Shown: positions 31,601 to 40,571 of the stretch, piece by piece
How the letters are laid out: every line of letters starts with the position of its first letter
Numbering within the stretch: position 1 is the stretch's first letter
Source: Saccharomycopsis crataegensis
Lineage: Eukaryota > Ascomycota > Saccharomycetes > Ascoideales > Saccharomycopsidaceae
Length of the DNA stretch: 64,000 nt
Assembly: GCF_037102585.1 (NCBI RefSeq)
Contig: NW_027043824.1
Location: forward strand, 496,001-560,000
Reading direction: 5' to 3'
The notes under the pieces: model-generated
Told to the model about the DNA's origin: nothing
Seen by the model: only the letters and a program-made list of their open reading frames with translations
Databases searched by the model: none
Program-made: the position numbers and the translations under genes

Positions 31601-31742
31601 TATAGCCAGCGCTATGATAGTTGGTCGCACTTGGAAAGATGGTGGTTGTATTTTGGTTATCTTCTCTTTTATTATTGAATAGAGAGGCTTCAGCTGTAGC
31701 CAACACCAATGCTGTTTTGTACAATGTAGACAAGAACAACAT
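28674..31742 (-). CDS. ENG1: Endo-1,3-beta-glucanase, GH81 (Eng1/Dse4)
   Basis: A 1022-aa secreted glycoside hydrolase family 81 enzyme. Eng1/Dse4 hydrolyses septum beta-1,3-glucan so that daughter cells separate. A signal peptide (residues 1-19) is followed by NNKREDNQN with a KR Kex2 site. A Ser/Thr/Val-rich, heavily O-glycosylatable stretch runs to about residue 290. The GH81 domain starts near LSIPAGVFNDRPYETNKFYANL and spans about 320-1020. Signature pieces are YYNDHHFHYGYFVHAAA (about 760), MFDWFNGHSWAAGLF, and NEESTSEDYNFAYGMKLWG (about 845), which includes the conserved acid residues. SRTWCLAFSGALA ends the domain. No GPI signal is seen. I found no ACCAGC Ace2-like site close upstream, although the family is Ace2-regulated in other yeasts. 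Confidence 0.93.
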   Translation of the reverse strand: MLFLSTLYKTALVLATAEASLFNNKREDNQNTTTIFPSATNYHSAGYNVTYDPSSFSSVDTSSSSLLNIYTNTSTVKTTVVTTGTTTLAPITLTSTVHVSNTVDTKDATGLSTSGNVVYSESIVNLGAQSSAATSASSLTAVAGQASSYVVVSSANNANVAVQPDTRTTTQLATTAVVVVKTSAVTKTHTIYKASHTPSTTASGTIITTNPTSNSQPLISNKISSSSVALSVTNTASSVVVTGAISKSTTSSDSTASSASSASSASAASSTSIAGCLSSYSSSGYNLTSLVNYTNICDETETTFSGNLFDKISDDAPPSIFTREEHPLSIPAGVFNDRPYETNKFYANLFLSEQTDPIWSYPYGLFYDKSSKYGWGVSYSDAADEILGTDVHISTKGADYLTTPVGVAGLLYSATTFDSGISMTVSEMKDMSVNVKLAQDNSSTDYIDIPTVQGQGFITAIYHGSLIPELKSSMAITGLTQEASSALANGTSKFKATLSNGDSWLVYVTSSNSVANFTINSSNYIQADSAIDGLIIQVAVAPNATSSESYYDMTAGMYSTKATVNGEVTDGTDATYGFTYSTSGSSTSGKPLIFALPHHLSSLSSATSKTATGIALQSTTKGVMYGFIADQLLMTETLNTAIQFAPWSQQLNSTEVSWTSDQLTLLASVAESDLQANIKDSVSGIDTYTAGKLLDKFAYILYVLSDVLQDSNATVTTLESLKEAYAVFTSNSQEFPMMYDTKFGGVTTTANNDGDMGLDYGAGYYNDHHFHYGYFVHAAALIGYVDSKYGNGTWADSNKDWVNSLVRDVANPSEDDSYFPVSRMFDWFNGHSWAAGLFTSGAGKNEESTSEDYNFAYGMKLWGKVIGDSAMESRGDLMIAIMKRSLNDYFYYSDDNTVEPSEIVANKVSGIFYENKIAYTTFFGDNVEYIHGIHMLPLTPVSSEMRGPTFAEEEWNDYLSSIIDGLDSGWTGILRLNQALFNPSSSYEFFSQSDFLTKWLDDGQSRTWCLAFSGALANGVSQ

Positions 31743-34700
31743 GATGAATAATATTTGTTTCGTTATTCAATTGTTGTTACTGGTCAGATCTTGAATGATG
31801 ATGATGAGGAAAATCCAACAAGACCAAAAGAAACCAAGGGAACGCCATCATTATATATGTGTTTGCCGGTCTCCAAGCAGAGCAGCATGAAGAATCGGTG
31901 GTGCTGTAAGCAGAAGTACACTGATTTCTGGTCGAGACCTCATCCGTGTGCTTCTACATTCATGATTTCGAGGTTTAAAGTCTGGGACAAAAACCAAAAT
32001 TTACACGATGCTGTTGTCTCATGCGGCTACTGCAGTGAGGTGCATGGCATCCTTCCATGCGGGTTTCTTTGAGGTGCTTTGTGATATCCCGTGTGGGTGG
32101 GTGTATAGAGATAGTGAAGAATACCTATATACACAGAGCCTGTGGTTTCTACTCGAACGATTGTTTGTGGCCCCCGTCTGATTCATATTCCAATGATGTG
32201 GTATTATTCATATTGCTCTTTGATATCCAGTAGGTTACTCCAACCAGAGTGCCTGAAAAGAAAAAAAAAAAAAATACATACAGATCCCCATGGACGGGTC
32301 AATCAAGTAAGTCCCTCAGACTGTTGTGTAATTACATTATTAATGCCCTTTTTTATCTCATTATGGCTAGTGGCACTATATTAACTATTGGCGCATTTAG
32401 CATGAATCCAGTTGAGAGTACCCAAGCTTTTCTCCCATAATCAAATTTTGCCTGGGAAGCTAATACCGTTCCCAAGGCGATCGATCAACATGAGATGGTA
32501 CGTAACCAAGTCTTATTTTGAATATACTGGGAGCAAAAGTTGGATTTTTTTACGGTAATGTTTGATTACAACATGAGCCCCATATCTTTTTTTTTTTTTA
32601 CTGATTTTTTTCAATTGGCAACCGTGTGGGTTTTTGGGAAGACCTATTACCGCCTCAAAGGCGCTGAACAGTTCTTCCTTGGGCAAGGTGTACGGTATAC
32701 GTATATGAAGAGCGCGCCCAATTTTTGATTATGGTACTAATATAAAAAAATGAAAATAATAACAAACTCCTTCCTCGGAAAATGTGAATTATGATATCCA
32801 AAAAGAAAGTTATTAAATTGGTTGTCTCGAATCCCCGTTTTGGAAGAGATCAAGAAACATTATGATGGGTTTTCCCAAATCAATTAGGAGCTCACCAAAA
32901 AAATGTTACATTTTGATAGAGTTTTCACCCTTTTTTGAAATTTTTCTTCTCTTTATTCTGATTCTTTCGCTGCTTTTGTTCTTTCCAATCCCCAATATGG
33001 ACAGATTCTAGAATCAGTTCAGTCGTTCTACGCTGCACAATTATAAACTGACCCAAAACTGTACCGTTTTCATGGAACCTTTTTTTTTTTCATCGTAATT
33101 TCTGTGTCCTCCTCTCTTTTAGACTCCTTTCTGAGACCTGTTTTATTTAGCTCACTGTAATAAGAATCTGTTCTTCTACGAGCGTGATTAACTTTTTTTT
33201 ATATATACAGAAGGCCACGAAATTGATTTGTCCCAAGTTTCCGTATCGAAATGGGAAAAGTAATTATCAAAGTGATCTCAATTAGTATCTACTTCAAGCA
33301 ATAAATTCATTAGAGTTTTGTTTATCATTCCCAAAATCAGTTTTCAGTATATTTACAAGGGGGGAGGGGATAATGTTATTAATTGTAATCTTTTGAAGAG
33401 GCTGAAAATACGCGCCCAATATCATAAAGCAGATGTCTGATTCTCACGCATTTCCTTTTTCAAAAAACAAGTAAACAAATATTTAAGGAGGGCAGCAAAG
33501 GTGACAATTCTTTCTCTTAAATCATTTGCAAATATTGAACACCCACTAATGAAAAGAAAAAGGAAAATAAAAAAATAAGGAAGAGGTTCGTATTGGAAAA
33601 ATATTAAACTTTCATCGGCGTTTGTTAGAGTCGACTAACGCATCCCAATGCGAGATGATGCACATCGGTGATGCGTGGACGTTAAAATTTTGTAATTATT
33701 GGAAGAAGCACCTAACGCAGTATGGCGAGAGATTTCAATTCGTAGACGGAAACTTGTCCTGTTATTCCTCAGCTTCGTCATTTGGTGGCTTGTGAATTTG
33801 TACATTCACCGCCAAATATTGTCGAAGTAACAACTTTGATTGTTTTACTTTCGACTGGATCGTGTTGCTCTCTCGGAATATTCCTCAGATATCATTATCT
33901 GCTAATTTATTTTTATAATCACCCGTGTTTTGGGGAGAATTCTATGTTTTTGTTTGAGTATTCCCTCGGTTCTTAGTTTGTCCTTTCGTATTCTATTGAA
34001 CTTTCTCTCCCATTGCCCTTTCTGGTAATGTACAAATTTGCTAGTATATACGAACGCAGTCAATTCTCCGTAATCTTTCTTACAGGATATTTCAACATAT
34101 TATTTCCCGTAGCTATTCTTTACTTCAAACATTAACTCATTAATTATATTGGGCTATTTATTAGTATGTTCCTTTCAATTAAAAAGTGATCCTGAACATA
34201 CAAACATTCTGTGCATTCTCCGATTGAGCTTCAAGCTAGTGTCTCAAATGTCAAATATGTCAGCTCTACACTTGTCATAAAACCTCAACAATTTCCATTG
34301 TCTGGGGCCCGACTAATTTACTTGTAAATCACGCCGATTAAACAAAATTATTCTGTTTTATCCATACTATTTCTTTGTCTTTTAGTATTTCTATCAGATA
34401 TAAAATTTCTTTTGTCTATTGTATGTTTGCATCAAAAATAAACATTAAAAAAAAGAAGGTAGCGCCCCGTCTAATGCACGTCATGGAATATCAATATCAG
34501 TGCACAAGTTTCCAGCTGCAGGGATATATAATCCGCTAAGCCCTGAGGAAATCAATTAATTGTGTGATTTGAGGTCGTGAATTGTATTGTGGCTTTGTAT
34601 ATACACATATATACGCTATTGTAGCGTCTATATGTTCGGTGAGATCATCGCTTAGATTCGATGCTTGTCCTGTGAACGAAGAGTCTCTGTAAACGAGGAT

Positions 34701-37134
34701 CGTCAAAATAACATAGAAAAGCAAGGAAATGAAGTTTCGTATTCCTGTAAACGAGACGAGATATATAAAAAAATTATAGTCATCCTACTTTTTGTATATT
34801 CTTTGTGTATACACGCCTTTTGTAGGCCCCGTAATGATTTATACCTAATGTACAATCAATGTCTAAGGAGGTCATCTTTTGCAATAATTTCGTTTAGCTA
34901 TCTTTCTGAAAATACTGAATCAACAACAAGTTGGTGCAGCGATAGAATCATTCTCATAGAATTATATTTGTGAAAGCAATGCATCATATATGGAAAAAGA
35001 AAAATAAGGAGTTGTTTTATCAGTTTGAGATGTAATCTGATTCATACGGATATCATAGTACAAAACACCCTGTTACACGAAATGAATCCACACAACGTAA
35101 GGAGAATAAATATCATGTATTGAGAGTATAAGAGTTAGTAATTAAGATAATAAATATCATGTATTGATAGTATAAAAGTTAGTAATTAAGATAATTAACA
35201 TCAAGTAAAGTGGTCTTTGCTGTGAAATATCAAAATCCTCTGCAAAAATGTTTTTCAGTAAAAAAAAAAAAAAAAGTAAGCCTTCAAAATTATCGAGAGA
35301 TACAATGTAATTAGCTTATTAAAATCATTTTCTATTTTTTTCCTTTTTTTTTTATCCCATAATTATTATCTTCTGTAAAATTAAAAGATGAGAAAATGTA
35401 TTTAGAAATCCAAGGAGATTCAGTGAGAAATCAATGAGAATTATTCTTGGAGAAAATGTACTTATAATGCTCAATCCTCACAGTATTAATGACCGGTAAT
35501 CTACTGACTACTACTGTGATTATTACAACAATGTGAATTTTTATTCATCAATAGATAGTAGCAATTGTTTCAATGATAACCCCATTTGGTTTGGATTTCT
35601 GTGTAAACTGAAAGCAATAAGTTGAATAATCTTTCGTAACCAGTATAAGTTACAATCTTATCGCGATAAAATCAGCACTTTAAGACATCACTCTAATCCC
35701 AAGTAATGAACTTTTTTTTTTTAACTGGAACAATGTTCCATAGTCGCCACAATATAGTAATTCTGCTTCGTTCCTTATAATACAACATTATTTTATGATA
35801 TTTTTTTTTCACAATGACTCTCACTGCTTCTCGCTTCTTTCCATCTACCATTGAATATGGCTGAGTCCAAAGGTATCAACAAGTACAAAATATTAAGCTC
35901 ATCATATTTTCTCTTTCTAGATATTATTTTGCTAGTGTAATCTTCTCAAAAATACCTTATGGTCGTTAGTTATTTCTCAAATATCTGAACAACGATTTGA
36001 ACGATGGGGGTTTCTATCCGTACCCAAGCTACGAAGATTTGGAAAGAAACTAGGGATTTCTTGGTTTTCTTATCATTATATATAATTCAAAATCAATCTT
36101 GCACATTGTGTACTATCCATCATTCTTTCAACAGATGGGAAAAATATTTTAATAGTGAGTATAAAGTGCATGCTGGTGGATCCATCCTTGTATGTGAGAA
36201 TTTCTTTCCGCACGTAATATTTTTCTTGATTTAATATTTACCAGATTCTCCATATTGGCCCTGGAACGTTTTTCCTTATTCCTTTGGAACAATATTTCAA
36301 AATTAATACTTAAACCATATATAGTGATATCAAACAATCTTCTCTCTCATTATATTTGAATGAATTGTATATTAACGAGTCACAGAGGTTCTAAATAGCA
36401 TGTAAGCCGGGCTTGTGGGCCAGCCAGTATGTAAAAATAATTATTAGTAATAAAAAATGTAATTTACTTCTCTATGATATTCATTTTGTAAAGACTAGTC
36501 ACATCACCGGTTAAAAACTTGTTAATCAAATTATCAAAGAAAAAAGATACAATATGATTGTATAATTAAGACTTGCTAGACTGATTTGTCTTAGATAGTT
36601 AATTCAGGGCGAGGGAGTAGTTGATATGTTTAATGATAATGGTATAGCAAGTTCAAGTAGAATAAAATAAAAAGTAATACCAAATAAAACCAGACCAATT
36701 GATCAAATAATAATCACCAAAAAAATCAAGTTGGAATCCTATTTCTTCCTCACAATCCTCTTATTAGTGAGAGATAATATGAGATGCTGTGATGAAAAAA
36801 AAATAGCAACTCTTGAAAAAGGCGAGTCTAATGATCACAGAGTATTCTTTGTTCCTCATTACTGATTATTAGTGAGAGGTAATAACTAGCTTCCGGGGCT
36901 CAAATGTCCAAAACATTTTAAAGTGTAATTATCATCTCTGAATAAGAAAAACTCTGAAAAAAACAGAGTAGTAATAATACAGTAATAGAATTCCTCTATT
37001 ATTACTTAGAAATTCTATAAGCTTCAAAATTATAGCAGAATGGGTGAAATATAAAAAATAATGAATTTTTGTATACCAGTTTCGCGGGTCTATGAAATGA
37101 AAATTCAAAAATATTTGCTCACACAAATTTGTAA
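31743..37134. other. Gene-free AT-rich region of 5.4 kb
   Basis: Only short frames without family resemblance occur, and several start without an ATG. The first 1 kb is the ENG1 promoter side. The rest is AT-rich with poly(dA:dT) tracts and small local duplications. A GC-richer island (33628-33690) holds short mirrored pieces around GATGATGCACATCGGTGATG. No conserved gene, tRNA or CRISPR array is seen. Candidates for its role are a regional centromere, a replication origin, or degenerate retroelement debris; the sequence alone does not decide. Confidence 0.5.
35105..35195. repeat. 44-bp tandem duplication
   Basis: AATAAATATCATGTATTGA starts at 35105 and again at 35149. The two 44-bp units differ at only two or three bases. 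Confidence 0.85.
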
Positions 37135-37422
37135 TGTTATATTATGGGATCATGGTTAGGTTGTGTCCTGGTTACCATCGGTATGGTACCATACGGAACC
37201 CATGATCGGCATTACCTCATCGAGGTATTACCTTATCAAGGTATCACCTTATGTTCCACCCCTTATCTTTTAGTCCTTTATTCCGGGAAGGGGTCCAACA
37301 CCCCATTATTAGTTTTAATCATTTTATTTATATAAGGATTCAACATTCCTTTAGTTTAGACCTTTATTTAGTTTAGGAAGGACAAGTCTCTTTGGATATA
37401 AAATACTGCCTGTAATCTCCAC
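37135..37422 (+). mobile_element. LTR-like fossil, copy 1
   Basis: About 288 bp starting TGTTATATTATGGG. It shares a long stretch with an inverted copy at 38833-39119: a palindrome around GGTATGGTACCATAC, a TCCAACACCCCATTATTAGT core, and TTTAAGGATTCAACATTCCT. The copies are roughly 80 percent alike by eye, so the family is old. The right part has a TATAAAA box. The 3' end of a LINE abuts it at 37423. Family unknown; the TGTTA-type end and TATA box suggest an LTR. It looks incomplete and broken. Confidence 0.45.
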
Positions 37423-38398
37423 TTTTTTTTTTTTTAAAGACAAAATTCAATATATTAATTAATTATATAACTATATATCTCATAAACTACTTAATGTAGT
37501 TTGAAAATTAAAGTGTTAAGGGAAAACCATTAATGGTGAAAAACCCTATTATTGAGAAAAAATGTTTTTATGCGTTTTTAAGGTTTTTAATTGTTGTTTT
37601 TTTTTTTGATTTTATTTTTTTTTTTTTTTGATTTTATTTTCTTGTTTTTCCCCACCTATTTTTTCTTCTCCGCTTAAAAGATATTGCTTTCAAGCAAGAA
37701 GATCATTGAATCAACGGCCATATGACAATTGAAATGCCTTTTGGATTTCAATCTTGATAATTTTCGTTGGAAACCTAGATATCTATCGATCATTCTGGTT
37801 TCGTTCATGTTGGTGGCAGGGGTAATGATTGTTTGCCAGGTTAATGGGATATTCAAGTCAGTTTTTTTCCAAAGTTTCTGGGCCAATGGACATTCAATAA
37901 GATGGTGCTTCATGATTTCAAATTGGATTTCCTTTGGGGCATATTGGGGTTCATCATATCTGGTTAATTTTTTGCTGCAATAGTCACAATGATTATTTAC
38001 GTAATTGTGATTTTCAATGCCCAAATGAAAGATGTGAATATTTTGATATTTCCCCGGGAAATGTTGGTTGAATTTTTTGAGGTTATGCCAAAAGTTATCA
38101 ACTTGTTTCTGATTCACCCCAGTAATATCCATGAGTGTTTTTGACATCTTGTCCACATCTTGTTTTTCCCGTTGTTTTTTACTTCCTTTAGTATGGTCAA
38201 AATCCTTAATTCTAATTGGAATGTGTTGTTGATATTTTTCAGGAATCCCTTTTTCAATTGAATTTTTCAAATCTTCAATTCCAATCTTCATTGGCTTCAA
38301 CCTGATTGTACGTTTCTTTATACCAAGAACTTTTCTGAAATCCCAGTACGCTGTCCTTTCAGCATCTGAGAATGTGCTGCTATTCATAACTTCCAAGG
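37423..38398 (-). mobile_element. LINE copy A, 5'-truncated non-LTR retrotransposon
   Basis: Read on the minus strand, the element ends in a poly(A) tail (T run 37423-37435). Before the tail is a 3' UTR of about 240 bp containing the segment TTCAAACTACATTAAGTAGT. Upstream is the terminal part of an ORF2-like frame (37674-38396, about 240 codons, listed separately). The 5' side stops abruptly against another poly(A)-ended insert, as expected from incomplete target-primed reverse transcription. About 400 bp at its 3' end are almost identical to LINE copy D (two differences seen in the aligned 3' UTR), so the family moved recently. Clade unknown; L1-like LINEs (Zorro) exist in Candida. Confidence 0.8.
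37674..38396 (-). pseudogene. C-terminal fragment of LINE ORF2 (reverse transcriptase tail)
   Basis: About 240 codons, open into the preceding poly(A), with no authentic start. It contains the zinc-knuckle-like motif HCDYCSKKL followed by IMKHHLIECPLAQKLW, the C-x2-C...H-x4-C pattern found near the C-terminus of LINE reverse transcriptases (zf-RVT). The reverse transcriptase and endonuclease domains are absent because of 5' truncation. The natural end is a stop at 37674, shared with copy D at 39370. Confidence 0.75.
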
Positions 38399-38592
38399 TT
38401 TTTTTTTTTTTTTTTTTTTTTAAAGTCCCTATATTTAACTACTAAGAGCTATATAGGTCATCGCACTTTTTATGTACGGTTATTATGATCAATTATGCGC
38501 AGCTATGGCGACTTTTTGGTGTCCGTTTTCTCCCAATATTTTTGGTAACAGTTTGGGTTTGAAAATGCAATGTTTTTGACTTGTAGCAACCT
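38399..38592 (-). mobile_element. Poly(A)-ended insert of unknown origin
   Basis: On the minus strand this 194-bp segment ends GGGACTTT followed by about 23 A residues, the same CTTT-poly(A) terminus as the adjacent LINE and SINE. The body does not match them. It contains no frame of note. It may be a LINE-mobilised transcript copy, another SINE without visible Pol III boxes, or a LINE piece of a different subfamily. Confidence 0.45.
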
Positions 38593-38593
38593 G

Positions 38594-38775
38594 TTTTTTT
38601 TTTTTTTAAAGTTCAATATATTAATTAATTATATAACTATATATCTCATAAACTACCTAATGTAGTTTGAAAATTATTAAGTGTTAAGACCTGGTGGTTA
38701 ATGCCGCGAGCGGGGTTCGAACACGCGACCCTTTCTTAGTCTATGGTTCTGCCCACTACGCCACCCAGCGCAGGT
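38594..38775 (-). mobile_element. tRNA-derived SINE with LINE 3' tail
   Basis: On the minus strand the head (about 38771-38695) carries a perfect Pol III A box TGGCGTAGTGG (38763-38753). It also carries a perfect B box GTTCGAACC (38722-38714), 41 nt apart as in tRNA genes. The acceptor strands do not pair and the anticodon stem is poor, so it is tRNA-related rather than a working tRNA. The last 85 bp or so, from CTTAACACTT to ATATATTGAACTTT, match the 3' end of the neighbouring LINE almost base for base. They are followed by 14 A residues. Head plus LINE-like tail plus poly(A) is the definition of a SINE mobilised by a partner LINE. Confidence 0.75.
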
Positions 38776-38832
38776 TATGAGCACGTGTCTCGTCGCCTAT
38801 AACCAATAGCTCAAACCACACTACAATATAAT

Positions 38833-39119
38833 TGTTACACTCTGCTTCTTGTCGATGATTGTTCTCGACCAAGAAGATTCAAATTAGGTGATCACAAAGA
38901 TGATCCTTCTCTTAAACTAAATAAAGGTGAAAACAAGAGGAATGTTGAATCCTTAAATAAATAAAATGATTGAAACTAATAATGGGGTGTTGGACCCGTT
39001 CTGGGAATAAAAGGCTAAACATAAGGCGATACGACAAGGATAAGAGATAAGCGGTGGGACATAAGGTGATACCTCGATGAGGTAATGCCGATCATGGGTT
39101 CCGTATGGTACCATACCGA
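38833..39119 (+). mobile_element. LTR-like fossil, copy 2, inverted to copy 1
   Basis: The segment begins TGTTACACTCTGC and contains, in reverse orientation to copy 1, the shared core and the GGTATGGTACCATACC palindrome. The 3' end of LINE copy D abuts it at 39120. A short TGATTGTAACA at 39591-39601, beyond that LINE, could be the far end of the same LTR split by the insertion. Old, incomplete, family unknown. Confidence 0.45.
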
Positions 39120-39552
39120 TTTTTTTTTTTTTTTTTAAAGACAAAATTCAATATATTAATTAATTATATAACTATATATCTCATAAACTATCTAATGTAG
39201 TTTGAAAATTAAAGTGTTAAGGGAAAACCATTAATGGTGAAAAACCCTATTATTGAGAAAAAATGTTTTTATGCGTTTTTAAGGTTTTTAATTGTTGTTT
39301 TTTTTTTGATTTTATTTTTTTTTTTGATTTTATTTTCTTGTTTTTCCCCACCTATTTTTTCTTCTCCGCTTAAAAGATATTGCTTTCAAGCAAGAAGATC
39401 ATTGAATCAACGGCCATATGACAATTGAAATGCCTTTTGGATTTCAATCTTGATAATTTTCGTTGGAAACCTAGATATCTATCGATCATTCTGGTTTCGT
39501 TCATGTTGGTGGCAGGGGTAATGATTGTTTGCCAGGTTAATGGGATATTCAA
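39120..39552 (-). mobile_element. LINE copy D, short 5'-truncated copy
   Basis: The poly(A) tail appears as a T run at 39120-39136. The 3' UTR and the last 60 or so ORF2 codons (stop at 39370) are almost identical to copy A. Similarity stops after GGGATATTCAA, about 39552, which marks its 5' truncation. It inserted into or beside LTR-like copy 2, 60 bp upstream of tRNA-Ser. Confidence 0.8.
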
Positions 39553-39573
39553 TGTTTTTTGATTCCAGAATCT

Positions 39574-39591
39574 AGTGTGCCCTTGCACACT
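39574..39591. repeat. Perfect 7-bp hairpin before tRNA-Ser
   Basis: AGTGTGC, loop CCTT, GCACACT. It lies 22 bp upstream of the tRNA gene, at the junction of LINE copy D and the possible LTR end. It may simply belong to a mobile-element terminus. Confidence 0.5.
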
Positions 39592-39613
39592 GATTGTAAC
39601 ATGTAAAATATAA

Positions 39614-39695
39614 GGCACGGTGGCCGAGTGGTTAAGGCGAAAGATTAGAAATCTTTTGGGCTCTGCCCGCGCAGGTTCGAGTCCTGCCCGTGTCG
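39614..39695 (+). tRNA. tRNA-Ser (anticodon AGA)
   Basis: An 82-nt class II tRNA. Acceptor GGCACGG pairs with CCGTGTC (one G-U) and the discriminator is G. The D arm is TGGCCGAGTGGTTAAGGC. The anticodon stem-loop AAAGATTAGAAATCTTT carries AGA, which after inosine modification reads UCU, UCC and UCA. The long variable arm TGGGCTCTGCCCGC is typical of serine tRNAs. The T arm is GCAGGTTCGAGTCCTGC. No intron. T runs from 39707 end transcription. The gene adjoins the retroelement nest. Confidence 0.98.
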
Positions 39696-40259
39696 TTATT
39701 AATCTGTTTTTAATTTTTTTTGCTAAATTTGGACAGCAATTACGAACCGAGATGGCTTGCTCATCATCATTTGGTTAGAATAATTAATGTTTTTTTTTTT
39801 TTTTAGTTCATAGCTTAAAAGAAAATGCATTCATCAATTATCATAACCAATCCATATATATAAACAAAAATCTATACTTGAATCAACAACTAATGTTGAA
39901 CAAAACAAAATATGATAAAACAGCATTATAATAGAAGTGTAAGAAAGAATTAAATGTTTCGAATTTTCAGTAAAAGGAAATATACATGAAGTTAAATAAA
40001 AAAGAGTATTAGTAAAACAGGATATAAAAAAAAGAGAAGGTAATCACAAAAACTCAACCAGTAGTAATGTACAACTTTATAGAAACCCGAACCCATTTAA
40101 TAATAAATGCAAAGAGAAGAAGAAGAACAAGAGGAAGAAAAACAAAAAAAAAAGGAGACGCAATTAAATCTGATAAAATTGAATTCAGTTATCACCACTG
40201 TTTGGAACAACAACCAGGGTATGAAATGAAATATGCAACAATTGCTTTTTTTTTTTAGA
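39696..40259. other. Spacer between tRNA-Ser and BUR6 3' end
   Basis: AT-rich with poly(dA:dT) tracts (39790-39804, 40145-40155). No gene or repeat beyond simple runs is seen. Confidence 0.5.
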
Positions 40260-40571
40260 TCAATGAGGATCAACACCTGTATACTTTTCCATCAACTCTA
40301 CTAGGAAATCGAATTTTTCATTAGTTTCCACAGCAGACTTGACATGTTGGGCACCGATTCTTCTGGACCCGGCTTTTCTTGCCTCTTCACATGACTTCTC
40401 GATGAGGGAGCACATGAAGATTTCGAGGGCTTTACCCACCACTACTGGGGTTGCTTGGGCCACTTTCCCAATGTCTTCATCACTTTGCATCAACTTCTTG
40501 ATACGGGCAGCAGGGAAGTGTGTTTTGATCAATTCGTATTTTGGAGCGGTATTATCTGTGGGATCTGACAT
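40260..40571 (-). CDS. BUR6: NC2 alpha (DRAP1) transcription repressor subunit Bur6
   Basis: A 103-aa protein starting at the ATG 40571-40569; the frame is open further upstream but has no other ATG. Bur6 with Ncb2 (NC2 beta) binds TBP on promoters and both represses and activates Pol II transcription. The histone fold occupies about residues 15-97. THFPAARIKKLMQSDEDIGKV is helix 1 and its lead-in, with QATPVVVGKALEIFMCSLIE as the long central helix and SRRIGAQHVKSAVETNEKFDFL as the last. This spacing and the DEDIGKV signature match Bur6/DRAP1 rather than Dpb3 or Hap5. It is shorter than S. cerevisiae Bur6 (142 aa). A TATA box, TATATAAG on the minus strand (40699-40692), lies about 120 bp upstream. 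Confidence 0.9.
   Translation of the reverse strand: MSDPTDNTAPKYELIKTHFPAARIKKLMQSDEDIGKVAQATPVVVGKALEIFMCSLIEKSCEEARKAGSRRIGAQHVKSAVETNEKFDFLVELMEKYTGVDPH

Noticed and set aside
31755-32072. 105-codon frame upstream of ENG1
   Set aside because: It begins with TTG, has no family resemblance and overlaps the ENG1 promoter.
34665-34973. 102-codon frame in the gene-free region
   Set aside because: No family resemblance, compositional bias of random AT-rich DNA, and no promoter signal.
38695-38771. A functional tRNA gene on the minus strand
   Set aside because: The A and B boxes are perfect, but the 5' and 3' acceptor strands do not pair and the anticodon stem has several mismatches. The LINE-like tail explains it better as a SINE head.
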